From: Ruegeria arenilitoris
GTDB lineage: Bacteria; Pseudomonadota; Alphaproteobacteria; Rhodobacterales; Rhodobacteraceae
NCBI RefSeq assembly: GCF_013035315.1
Contig: NZ_WQHP01000003.1
Location: 186,001 to 250,000 of the forward strand
Direction: 5' to 3'
DNA: 64,000 bases
This document shows, piece by piece, positions 57,174 to 64,000 of this stretch. Made by a program: the position numbers and the translations under genes. Each line of letters begins with the position of its first letter. Position 1 is the stretch's first letter. The notes below the pieces were generated by a model. That model ran no database searches. It saw only the letters and a program-made list of their open reading frames with translations, and was not told the DNA's origin.

Positions 57174-58274
57174 TTGGCCAATTATTCGATCTTTGTTCTG
57201 GGGGAAAGCCAGCTTTCCATCTCGGTCCCGCAGGGGTTAGATGGCCTCAATCAGGGGACTGGGGTTCACCTGATCGGGCAAACCATCACGATTGATACGC
57301 GCACGGCCACCGAAGTCTTCATATCTGACGGCGGCAATGACACCGACTTTCGCGACAACGACGGTAATCAGCGTCTGGACGGCGACCAAACAATCGATGG
57401 CGTGACGTACGCCGACGGAACGCGGGTCGAGGCCGAGTACGGTATTACGCTGACGGATGGTGTGAACACGTGGCAAGCTATCGCGTTCAACGTGAACAAC
57501 TCTTCTCCGTCCTTCGGCACCGTGGAAGGGATCGCATTTATCGGCGGTCCGGGCGAGTTTCCTCCGGCAGGCGTTCCTCTCACCGTGGTCAGTACACAGG
57601 AAGGCCCGAACTTTGACTCCGGCGAATATGTCACGCCCATCTGTTACAGCGCCGGCACGCTCATCGCGACGAAGAAGGGCAATGTTCCCATCGAAACAAT
57701 CCAACCCGGTGATTTGGTGCAGACACAGGATCATGGCTACCTTCCCGTTCAATGGGTTGGAACTCAGGACGTGATTGCCGCCGGGCGGTTCAGAATGGTT
57801 GAAGTTCCGGCTGGCACCCTGTCGACCTTCGCGCGACTGAACGTGTCCCAGCAGCACAGAGTCCTGATCTCACATCCCCTGTCAGACCTGCTTTTTGGTG
57901 AGCCAGAGGCTTTTGTGCCGGCGATCAGCCTTGTCGATGTTGGTCTCGCGACGCTATCCATGGCAAAAACTGCGCGGTATTGCCACTTTCTGCTGGAACA
58001 TCACAGCGTGATCCTGGCGAATGGCGCTGCATCAGAAAGCCTTTTGGCCATGCCAGTGCCGACTTCCGACGACCCCGACAGCCTGTTTTTCCCCGACCTC
58101 GCCACTCATGCGCCCAACGGGATGCGGACATCCCGTCCTGCCCTAAAACGTAAAGAGGCCACGCTGTTGTTGCAGAGTATCTTGGCCATTGATCCGAAGA
58201 ACCGTTTGATTCATACTCCCGCGCAAGCCGAGAGGGGCGTCAGATCTCTCCGGGCAGGCAAAAACGAGGCATGA
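57174..58274 (+). CDS. Hint-domain exported protein
   Basis: 366 residues from TTG 57174, with GGGTAA upstream. The N-terminal 155 residues form a beta-rich domain (NYSIFVLGESQLSISVPQGL). The Hint_2 domain (about 158-310) starts ICYSAGTLIATKKGNVPIET with the nucleophilic Cys, then GDLVQTQDHGYLPVQWVG and SQQHRVLIS. No classical signal peptide, so export is likely through a type I system as in other roseobacter Hint proteins. Overlaps the next gene by 4 bp (ATGA). Confidence 0.85.
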   Translation: MANYSIFVLGESQLSISVPQGLDGLNQGTGVHLIGQTITIDTRTATEVFISDGGNDTDFRDNDGNQRLDGDQTIDGVTYADGTRVEAEYGITLTDGVNTWQAIAFNVNNSSPSFGTVEGIAFIGGPGEFPPAGVPLTVVSTQEGPNFDSGEYVTPICYSAGTLIATKKGNVPIETIQPGDLVQTQDHGYLPVQWVGTQDVIAAGRFRMVEVPAGTLSTFARLNVSQQHRVLISHPLSDLLFGEPEAFVPAISLVDVGLATLSMAKTARYCHFLLEHHSVILANGAASESLLAMPVPTSDDPDSLFFPDLATHAPNGMRTSRPALKRKEATLLLQSILAIDPKNRLIHTPAQAERGVRSLRAGKNEA

Positions 58275-58588
58275 GCATGAAACAATTCCTCATTATCGCA
58301 CTGTGCGCCACTTCTATTTCGGCCGTGGCGCCGCAACCCGCAGAAGCCGCGCAAATCAAACGGGCTTGTCTGGCATCGGACCGAAGCGCCGCAACGCGCG
58401 ACCGGTGCAACTGCATCCAGCGGGTAGCCAACCAGGCGCTGACGCGCAGTGACCAGAAGACCGTGGCCAAGTGGTTTACTGACCCTCATCAGGCGCAAGA
58501 GTTGAAGATGTCGAAAACCGCGCGCGACGATGCGCTGTGGGATCGGTACCGGAACTTTGGCCAGATGGCACAGGCAATCTGTAGCTAA
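58271..58588 (+). CDS. Small exported Cys-containing protein
   Basis: 105 residues. Signal peptide MSMKQFLIIALCATSISAVA. The mature part has a Cys pattern ACLASDRSAATRDRCNCIQR and a terminal AICS, consistent with two disulfides, plus a helix-rich WFTDPHQAQELKMSKTARDD. Translationally coupled to the Hint gene (ATGA overlap). Similar small proteins are conserved in Rhodobacterales, with no known function; a chaperone-like or envelope role is possible. Confidence 0.75.
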   Translation: MSMKQFLIIALCATSISAVAPQPAEAAQIKRACLASDRSAATRDRCNCIQRVANQALTRSDQKTVAKWFTDPHQAQELKMSKTARDDALWDRYRNFGQMAQAICS

Positions 58589-58654
58589 CCCTTTCTGGAC
58601 GCTTGACCTGATCCGACCTGCGCCTCAGAAAAGGCGCAGCGAAAGGTGTGTTCC

Positions 58655-59596
58655 ATGATTATGAAAGGGGTGACCCTGCGCGGGCTCGAAGTGTTCGAGG
58701 CCTTGGCTCGGACGGGATCGGTGGCACAAGCTGCTGAGATCACGGGACTTAGTCAGCCTTCGGTCAGCCAGCAATTGCGCAATCTCGAAAAAGCTATTGG
58801 CACCGATCTGGTGGATCACGGACGACGGCCGATGCGGCTGACGCAAGCCGGGCGCAGCTTTTTGGCCCGTGCGCAGGCGGTTCTGGCCGAGCTGCAGATG
58901 GCCCAAAGCGAGCTGACCGTGATGGAGCTGGGCCACCTGGCCACCCTTTCCGTTGGTCTGATCGACGATTTCGACAACGACCTGACTCCGCGCCTGGCAA
59001 CTCTATTGGCTGAAAGCCTGACCCGGTCGAAGTTCAAGCTGATCACTCTGCCCAGCCTGGACCTGTTTGAAGAGCTCGAGGCACAACGGCTTCAACTGGT
59101 CGTCGCAGCCCATAGCGGCGAGGTACTGGAAAACGTGGTTGAATACCCGTTGGTACGCGATCCGTTCATACTGGTTACCCCAAAGGGGGCCGAGAACGCG
59201 ATGGAGGATCTGCCCTTCCTGCGATACGCCCGCGAGCAGTTGATCAGCCGCCAGATCGAAGCACATTTGGCCCGGCACCAGCTGGATTTTGAGGAGAGGT
59301 TCGAAATCGGTTCGCACCTTGCTTTGATGGCAATGGTCGCGCGCGGCCTTGGATGGGCGATTACGACACCGCTGGGTTACATGCGCGCCGCGCGGTTTCA
59401 CGACGCAATCGAAGCGCACCCGGCCCCGATCGGTGATGTCTCGCGCACGATTTCACTGTTCACCCGCACCGACTGGTCCGATCAGGTTCCGCAAGAGGTC
59501 GCCGGCATGATGCGCCGCCTGATGGGCAGCCAGATCGTGGACCCGGCCCTTGCTCAATTGCCCTGGCTGAACAATCGCCTGAAGCTGATGACCTAG
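58655..59596 (+). CDS. LysR-family transcriptional regulator
   Basis: 313 residues from ATG 58655 (MIMKGVTLRGLEVFEALART), with AAAGG upstream. HTH: GSVAQAAEITGLSQPSVSQQ then LRNLEKAIGTDLVDHG. The effector-binding domain spans about 95-300. Usually such genes lie next to the operon they control; the only close candidates are the Hint pair before it or the LMW phosphatase convergent after it (4-bp overlap of coding ends). Target unknown. Confidence 0.9.
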   Translation: MIMKGVTLRGLEVFEALARTGSVAQAAEITGLSQPSVSQQLRNLEKAIGTDLVDHGRRPMRLTQAGRSFLARAQAVLAELQMAQSELTVMELGHLATLSVGLIDDFDNDLTPRLATLLAESLTRSKFKLITLPSLDLFEELEAQRLQLVVAAHSGEVLENVVEYPLVRDPFILVTPKGAENAMEDLPFLRYAREQLISRQIEAHLARHQLDFEERFEIGSHLALMAMVARGLGWAITTPLGYMRAARFHDAIEAHPAPIGDVSRTISLFTRTDWSDQVPQEVAGMMRRLMGSQIVDPALAQLPWLNNRLKLMT

Positions 59597-60036
59597 CCAC
59601 GCAAATGGGCGTCAAGCCCTTCAACCGCAATCTCAATCAGGTCCAGCGCGCCGTCAAAGTCCCGGGTATAGTACGGATCGGGCACATGGTCCGCGCCCGG
59701 TTGGGGTGCAAAATCCGTAAGCAAACGCACTGGGGTTTGGTTGCCTGCTGGCCGCAGGGCCTCAATATCAGCGATGTTGTCGGCATCCATTCCAATGATC
59801 AAATCGAACTGGTTGAAATCCGCGGCCACAAATTGGCGCGCCCGCAAGTCGTCCAACCTGATCCCGCGCGCCAGCGCCGCCTTTTGCATCGGGCCGTATG
59901 GCGGGTCACCAATGTGCCATCCGGACGTGCCTGCGCTGTCAGTAGTGTGATGCGGTGCGCGTGCGCGAAAGGCACCCTCGGCGGCAGGTGAACGGCAGAT
60001 ATTGCCCAGACAGACGAACAGGATACGGTGGGTCAT
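59593..60036 (-). CDS. Low-molecular-weight protein-tyrosine phosphatase
   Basis: 147 residues from ATG 60036. P-loop Cys9-x5-Arg15 (FVCLGNICRSPAAEG) and general acid Asp in VPDPYY are present, so the enzyme should be active. Such phosphatases act on tyrosine kinases of polysaccharide export or on small phosphoesters. Divergent from the sirtuin gene with a 28-bp gap. Confidence 0.93.
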   Translation of the reverse strand: MTHRILFVCLGNICRSPAAEGAFRARAPHHTTDSAGTSGWHIGDPPYGPMQKAALARGIRLDDLRARQFVAADFNQFDLIIGMDADNIADIEALRPAGNQTPVRLLTDFAPQPGADHVPDPYYTRDFDGALDLIEIAVEGLDAHLRG

Positions 60037-60064
60037 GAACCACGGTGTAACGCGAAGGGCCAAG

Positions 60065-60760
60065 ATGGAAAAGATCGTCATACTGACAGGGGCCGGGATT
60101 TCCGCCGAAAGTGGGCTGGGCACGTTCCGCGACGAAGGCGGCCTGTGGGCTCAGCATCGGATCGAAGACGTCGCCACGCCCGAAGGCTTTGCCCGTGATC
60201 CCGCTTTGGTGCATGCGTTTTACAATGCGCGCCGGGTTCAGGCGGCCGAGGCCGAACCCAACGCAGCGCATGCCGCGCTCGCCCGGCTGCAACGAGGTTG
60301 GCCCGGAGAGGTCGTCCTGGTTACGCAAAACGTCGACAGCTTGCACGAAGCGGGCGGCGCGCGGAACGTCATTCACATGCATGGAACACTGGCCGGGGCG
60401 CTCTGCGCGGCTTGCGGCCACCGCTGGGCCGCACCGCCTGAGATGGCGGTCGGACAGCCCTGCCCCGCCTGCGCAGCCCCTACGGGCCGCCCGGATGTGG
60501 TCTGGTTTGGTGAGATGCCCTATCACATGGACAGCATCTATGATCATTTGGCTGAGGCGGCTATCTTTGCCGCGATCGGCACCTCGGGTCAGGTTTATCC
60601 CGCCGCCGCCTTCGTGCATGAGGCCGCGATGGCCGGAGCGCGAACCGTTGAGTTGAACCTCGATCCGTCCTCTGGCGCGTCCAGCTTTGATCAGGTCGTT
60701 CTGGGGCCCGCAACGGAAACCGTTCCAGCCTGGGTCGATCAATTGCTGACTGGTCGATAG
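60065..60760 (+). CDS. cobB: NAD-dependent protein deacylase (sirtuin, CobB-like)
   Basis: 231 residues from ATG 60065. Motifs: ILTGAGISAESGLGTFRDEG (NAD site), VLVTQNVDSLHEAGG, catalytic His in IHMHGTL, Zn-binding CAACGHRW and CPACAAP, VVWFGEMPY and GTSGQVYPAAAF. Tyr and Arg of AFYNARRVQ match the acyl-pocket signature of class III sirtuins, so desuccinylation as well as deacetylation is likely. Cytoplasmic; regulates acetyl-CoA synthetase in relatives. Confidence 0.95.
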   Translation: MEKIVILTGAGISAESGLGTFRDEGGLWAQHRIEDVATPEGFARDPALVHAFYNARRVQAAEAEPNAAHAALARLQRGWPGEVVLVTQNVDSLHEAGGARNVIHMHGTLAGALCAACGHRWAAPPEMAVGQPCPACAAPTGRPDVVWFGEMPYHMDSIYDHLAEAAIFAAIGTSGQVYPAAAFVHEAAMAGARTVELNLDPSSGASSFDQVVLGPATETVPAWVDQLLTGR

Positions 60761-60823
60761 GTCAAAATCTAAGACACCTCTCACGCTTTCTCGCCTATAG
60801 TGACGCCAAAACAGGAGCTTCCG

Positions 60824-61432
60824 ATGACAGATCCCCAAATCCCAGAAAGCGAAATCCTGGACGATGACAGTCTCGATGGCCGGGACGCGCTGAGCAATCA
60901 GCTAGCCGATCTTTGGTGGACCTTCCTTCTGCGCGGCATCCTGGCCGGGGCGCTTGGGATTGCGGCCCTGTTCTGGCCCACGGGCAGTATCGCCATACTG
61001 CTAAGGCTGGTTGGTGTGTTGTTGCTTCTGGACGGGGCACTAACCCTGCTGGGGTTCGGTCGGCGTGGCCTGATCGGCGGATTCGGTGTCGGTGCCCTGG
61101 TGATCGGGCTTATCCTGGTGATCTGGCCCGAAGGAGTTGCGCGACTGGCGTTCTTCCTGCTTGGGGCCTGGGCACTGATCGTCGGCATCGGCTCTTTAAT
61201 GGCCTGGCGTCAGCTGCCTGATGCGCATCCGGATGCCGCGACGATGCGCAATTCCGGACTGATTGCGCTGCTGATTGGCCTTGCGTTGCTGTTCTGGCCG
61301 GGCAGCGGGATGGTGGCACTGGGTTGGGCGATTGCCTTCTCTGCACTGTGTTTTGCTGCAGTGATGTTCTGGCTTGCTGTGCGCTTCAAGCGCGCCCATG
61401 ACCGCATCGCGATGCGGGTGGTCCATCGTTGA
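60824..61432 (+). CDS. HdeD family (DUF308) membrane protein
   Basis: 202 residues from ATG 60824, with AGGAG upstream. An acidic N terminus of about 30 residues is followed by six hydrophobic segments (LLRGILAGALGIAALFWP, IAILLRLVGVLLLLDGALTL and repeats), typical of HdeD/DUF308 proteins in acid stress. Its role in this organism is not known. A perfect inverted repeat follows the stop. Confidence 0.88.
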   Translation: MTDPQIPESEILDDDSLDGRDALSNQLADLWWTFLLRGILAGALGIAALFWPTGSIAILLRLVGVLLLLDGALTLLGFGRRGLIGGFGVGALVIGLILVIWPEGVARLAFFLLGAWALIVGIGSLMAWRQLPDAHPDAATMRNSGLIALLIGLALLFWPGSGMVALGWAIAFSALCFAAVMFWLAVRFKRAHDRIAMRVVHR

Positions 61433-61451
61433 CCCCTGCCCCGTAACGCCA

Positions 61452-61475
61452 TCAGGCCGGGAAACCCCGGCCTGA
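61452..61475. terminator. Bidirectional terminator-like hairpin after hdeD gene
   Basis: TCAGGCCGGG (61452-61461) pairs perfectly with CCCGGCCTGA (61466-61475) around AAAC, between the convergent HdeD and PCuAC genes. No clear T-run. Confidence 0.6.
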
Positions 61476-61519
61476 CGCATGGATGACGGCCGCAACGCGG
61501 CCCGAAGACAGGCGTCCCC

Positions 61520-62005
61520 TTAGTTGGAATGCGAGTGCGAATGATCGCCGTGACCACCTGCATCCTTGCGCTCCAGATCAACGGGTATCTCGATCTGAAC
61601 CTCGCCGGCCTTCTCAAAAATCAGCGTCACAGGGACTGTCGCGCCTTGTTCGAACGGAGCAGTCAGCCCCATGAACATCACGTGATCACCACCACGCTTC
61701 AGCATGTGTGCTTCACCTGCGGGAATGGCAAAGCCCTCCTCGACCTCCATCATCTTGGCGACACCATTGTCGTCAACGATATGGGTGTGCAGCTCGACCC
61801 GGGCAGCCGCATCCGATTCCACTGCGATCAGCCGGTCATCAACCTGACCTGTGTTCTGGATCATCATAAACGCGGCACCCGCTTTTGCGGTTTTGCCTGA
61901 TGACCGGGCATAGGCGTCATCGACGGAAATAGTGTCCTGCGCAAAAGCGGCAGTTGCGAGGGTTGCGGCAGCCAGCGTGGCCAGCAGTTTGGATGTGAGG
62001 GACAT
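61520..62005 (-). CDS. Periplasmic copper chaperone PCu(A)C
   Basis: 161 residues. Signal peptide MSLTSKLLATLAAATLATAA then FAQ. Cu ligands follow the family spacing: His in VELHTHIVDD, Met in GVAKMMEVEE, then His and Met in AHMLKRGGDHVMFMGL. The tail ends in GHGDHSHSHS, a His-rich metal-binding extension. Delivers Cu(I) to the CuA site of cytochrome oxidase. It lies ahead of (upstream on the strand) no oxidase gene here, but next to a DUF2946-like protein. Confidence 0.93.
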   Translation of the reverse strand: MSLTSKLLATLAAATLATAAFAQDTISVDDAYARSSGKTAKAGAAFMMIQNTGQVDDRLIAVESDAAARVELHTHIVDDNGVAKMMEVEEGFAIPAGEAHMLKRGGDHVMFMGLTAPFEQGATVPVTLIFEKAGEVQIEIPVDLERKDAGGHGDHSHSHSN

Positions 62006-62050
62006 AGCGCCTCTCCTGAATTTAAGCGTTTGATGTTTTAGATAATTGCG

Positions 62051-62401
62051 TCAAACACTTACAGGCGGTGCGCGCGCGGGCTGTGCGGGAACAGGTAGCG
62101 CAATCAGACTGCCGCCTGCGCGTACAAGCGCGGGGCGGTCAACGTCTGGTGCATTGGGTAGCGTTAGCTCTGTCACGGCTATCGCCCCCAACAGGGTCAG
62201 CGCATAGTCCGGGCAGTAATGCGGGGCTTGGGTCGGCTGGCCCTCGGCATCCATATAGACGACAACAGGTCCCGATCCGGTACACAGGACCATCTGGCCC
62301 ACAGCCCGATCCATGCCGCGCGATGCAGCAATGCTCTGGCCTGTCAGTACGACAAGCAGCGAGACCACGATCGGCAGGCATCTATTGAGAACGAGCTTCA
62401 T
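62051..62401 (-). CDS. DUF2946-like exported protein
   Basis: 116 residues from ATG 62401. The hydrophobic N terminus (LPIVVSLLVVLTGQSIAASR) is a signal peptide. MVLCTGSGPVVVYMDAEGQP then HYCPDYALTLLG holds two Cys spaced as in copper-associated DUF2946 proteins. It lies directly upstream of the PCu(A)C gene (45-bp gap), probably in one transcript, which supports a copper-handling role. Confidence 0.78.
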   Translation of the reverse strand: MKLVLNRCLPIVVSLLVVLTGQSIAASRGMDRAVGQMVLCTGSGPVVVYMDAEGQPTQAPHYCPDYALTLLGAIAVTELTLPNAPDVDRPALVRAGGSLIALPVPAQPARAPPVSV

Positions 62402-62751
62402 CCTACCGCTGATATATGCCTGAGACGAAGCGGGCTTCAAGCGCATTCCGATACGCCTGAAGCCCAGGGTCGGGAGGAAAGTGTCAGCGATCCGGTTCAG
62501 GACGTTTGACGGACCCTTTTGTGAGGCTTGTGTGCAGCCGATTCACCCGACGCTGCATACGTAGACATGCCCCAACAGACTTGCTGAAAAAGTCAGCCAT
62601 CAGGGAGAAGGAATTAAATGACTTGAAAGACATGAGGTACTACTCCGTCAGATGAATATGTCTAAACATAAGACGCCCTGGCCGCAGGGTATGTGAACAG
62701 TTTCACCTATTTCGAAATTTTAATTCGTTTTCTCGAACAAAGCTTCCGAAA
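62402..62751. other. Intergenic region
   Basis: No gene is seen. It should contain the promoter of the copper pair (minus strand). Nothing else notable. Confidence 0.4.
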
Positions 62752-62785
62752 CGAAAAAGGCCCTGCACCGAACGGTACAGGGCCT
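62752..62785 (-). terminator. Rho-independent terminator after rpmB
   Basis: A 12-bp stem AGGCCCTGCACC / GGTACAGGGCCT with one mismatch and a 4-nt loop. It is followed on the minus strand by a T-run (complement of AAAAA at 62754-62758), 22 bases past the rpmB stop. Confidence 0.93.
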
Positions 62786-62806
62786 GAAATCTTGTAGGAA
62801 AAGGTA

Positions 62807-63094
62807 TTAGGCCGAAGCTTGCGCCTTGGCGATTTCCTTTTTCACTTTCAGTGCGTTGGCGGACAGTTCTTCGTCCTTGGCTTTGGCCAAGAACGCGTCC
62901 AGACCACCACGGTGATCCACCGAACGCAGTGCAGCCGCCGAGATACGCAGCTTGACGCCACGACCCAGGGTTTCGGACTGCAGGGTTACGTCGTTCAGAT
63001 TCGGCAGAAAACGACGACGAGTTTTGTTGTTGGCATGGCTGACATTGTTGCCAGTCATCGGGCCTTTTCCGGTCAGTTCGCAACGGCGCGACAT
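62807..63094 (-). CDS. rpmB: 50S ribosomal protein L28
   Basis: 95 residues from ATG 63094 ([20 protein letters not shown]). The core [34 protein letters not shown] and a helical C terminus are the L28 family. Longer upstream frames read non-homologous residues. It is followed by a strong terminator and is a single-gene unit. Confidence 0.97.
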   Translation of the reverse strand: MSRRCELTGKGPMTGNNVSHANNKTRRRFLPNLNDVTLQSETLGRGVKLRISAAALRSVDHRGGLDAFLAKAKDEELSANALKVKKEIAKAQASA

Positions 63095-63257
63095 GGTTTC
63101 TTCCTTTGTTTCTGGAGGCCGGGCAGATGCCCTCGGCCAAATCACAAGGGGCGCAACCCGAAGTCGCGCCCGAAAACTGGTTGGATGCGTGTAGTGGGAA
63201 TCGCCGGAAGGGTCAAGACACACCACGCGGATTCTTTAGCCCCACACCATATTCCTG

Positions 63258-64000
63258 TCAGCGGGTGTGCAACCGGTCCTTCAACAGAGGTTTATTGTTT
63301 TTCAAATGCCGCGCAATCAGTTGCGACTGCTGTCGGCCCTTTGGGATAAAATGGGCAGGTTCGGGAGCATGGCTGGTTTTGGCCAGCTCGGGAAAAATAT
63401 CGAAAATCTCTCGCCGCGCTTCGGGATCCAGTGTCCTCAGCGCTTCGGGACCGGTAAACAGGCTTTCACTGGGGGCGTTTTCCGCGAAGACAATCTCATG
63501 CTGGTCAAAAAGCAGGTGAAAATACTCGACGCTGTCGACCGAGTCGTCAACGAACACACCAGGCACAGCAGTCAGCTTGATCGCGGGGATCAAAACCTCG
63601 GACGTACCAAACATGCGCTCGGCGATCTTCGACTGCACCAGCATGCGGTGCTGCCGCGATACCAGCAAATCGCGGGCGGGCAGCCCTCCGCCCAGCGCCC
63701 CGGCCAGAATGCGCACGGGTCTGCGCCTTGGATCATCGGACAGTACAGCACTGCCAAATCGACGGCGTCCGATCCACCGGATGGGTTGCAGACCATTGTC
63801 TTGGGTTTTGATTCTGTCGCCAGTTCGAAGGTCCTGAACAGGAACGGGCCCGTTCTGTGTCTGGATCAGGGTGTCACGGGTAAAGCACAAAAAACCTGTA
63901 CCATTCTCAAACCCGCTGTAGAAAACCACGATACCTGAGGGCAGCTCGAAACTGCCACTGGACAGGGAGTAAGACTGCCCCGCGACAACAGTGAACGTCC
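63258..64000 (-). CDS. Hint-domain protein (partial, N terminus outside window)
   Basis: The frame is open to the window end, so the start lies outside. The visible 247 residues begin TFTVVAGQSYSLSSGSFELP and reach the Hint_2 domain: LCFTRDTLIQTQNGPVPVQD (nucleophilic Cys), GDRIKTQDNGLQPIRWIGRR, VSRQHRMLVQ and FHLLFDQHEIVFAENAPSES. This last motif is shared with the Hint gene at 31680 (FHLMFDQHELLLSSG). Third Hint protein of the window. Confidence 0.88.
   Translation of the reverse strand, partial: TFTVVAGQSYSLSSGSFELPSGIVVFYSGFENGTGFLCFTRDTLIQTQNGPVPVQDLRTGDRIKTQDNGLQPIRWIGRRRFGSAVLSDDPRRRPVRILAGALGGGLPARDLLVSRQHRMLVQSKIAERMFGTSEVLIPAIKLTAVPGVFVDDSVDSVEYFHLLFDQHEIVFAENAPSESLFTGPEALRTLDPEARREIFDIFPELAKTSHAPEPAHFIPKGRQQSQLIARHLKNNKPLLKDRLHTR

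Overview
The window looks like a chromosomal segment of a marine alphaproteobacterium of the Roseobacter group (Rhodobacterales). Supporting evidence is a Flp/Tad pilus fragment, GapR-type and NDUFA12-type proteins, a SqrR/BigR-like persulfide repressor, a fused tripartite tricarboxylate transporter, several Hint_2-domain exported proteins, and the set clpP-clpX, accB-accC, lepA and rpmB. This is a family-level judgement from the translations; no database search was run.

Layout. 1-1,500: edge of a Flp pilus locus (partial cpaB and pilin) and a small gene behind CtrA-like sites. 1,600-5,730: two divergent exported Asn/Gly-repeat proteins beside a PhoPQ-type two-component pair. 6,290-10,500: a degenerate zone right of tRNA-Leu, holding two short unnamed gene remnants, a wrecked serine hydroxymethyltransferase-like gene and a wrecked divergent LysR regulator. 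10,500-15,930: an operon of a giant SAM-cyclase-AAA-TPR protein, a DUF4242 protein and a berberine-bridge-like flavin oxidase. 16,300-24,120: a TctDE two-component system divergent from a tctC/tctAB transporter, then a PrpF-type isomerase and a 2-hydroxyacid dehydrogenase. 24,400-34,150: XRE regulator, secreted choloylglycine-hydrolase-like enzyme, membrane adenylate cyclase with one in-frame TGA, two coupled MscS channels, a Hint protein with one in-frame TAG, another small broken gene and tRNA-Thr.

34,300-64,000 is mostly core-like and compact: GapR, a sulfide/persulfide detoxification operon (blh-like hydrolase, two YeeE/YedE halves, DUF442 protein), a FliM/FliN-like protein, a sensor cassette (SSS-histidine kinase, small membrane protein, receiver, XRE/ScfR regulator), a PAS-LuxR regulator, accBC, aat, DUF2155, MlaD, NDUFA12, RidA, clpX, clpP, a SqrR/BigR repressor, an entericidin-like lipoprotein, an aldo/keto reductase, lepA, a second Hint protein, a LysR regulator, a LMW tyrosine phosphatase, a sirtuin, HdeD, a copper chaperone pair, rpmB and a third Hint protein cut by the window end.

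The left half carries at least six reading frames broken by stops or frameshifts, while the right half shows none, so the left half appears to be accessory DNA under decay. The points most worth a second look are the repeat-protein/two-component locus, the cyclase-DUF4242-flavin oxidase operon, the two otherwise intact genes each split by one stop codon, two back-to-back perfect hairpins at 31,341-31,411, and the predicted regulatory link between the SqrR-like repressor and the persulfide operon 14 kb away.
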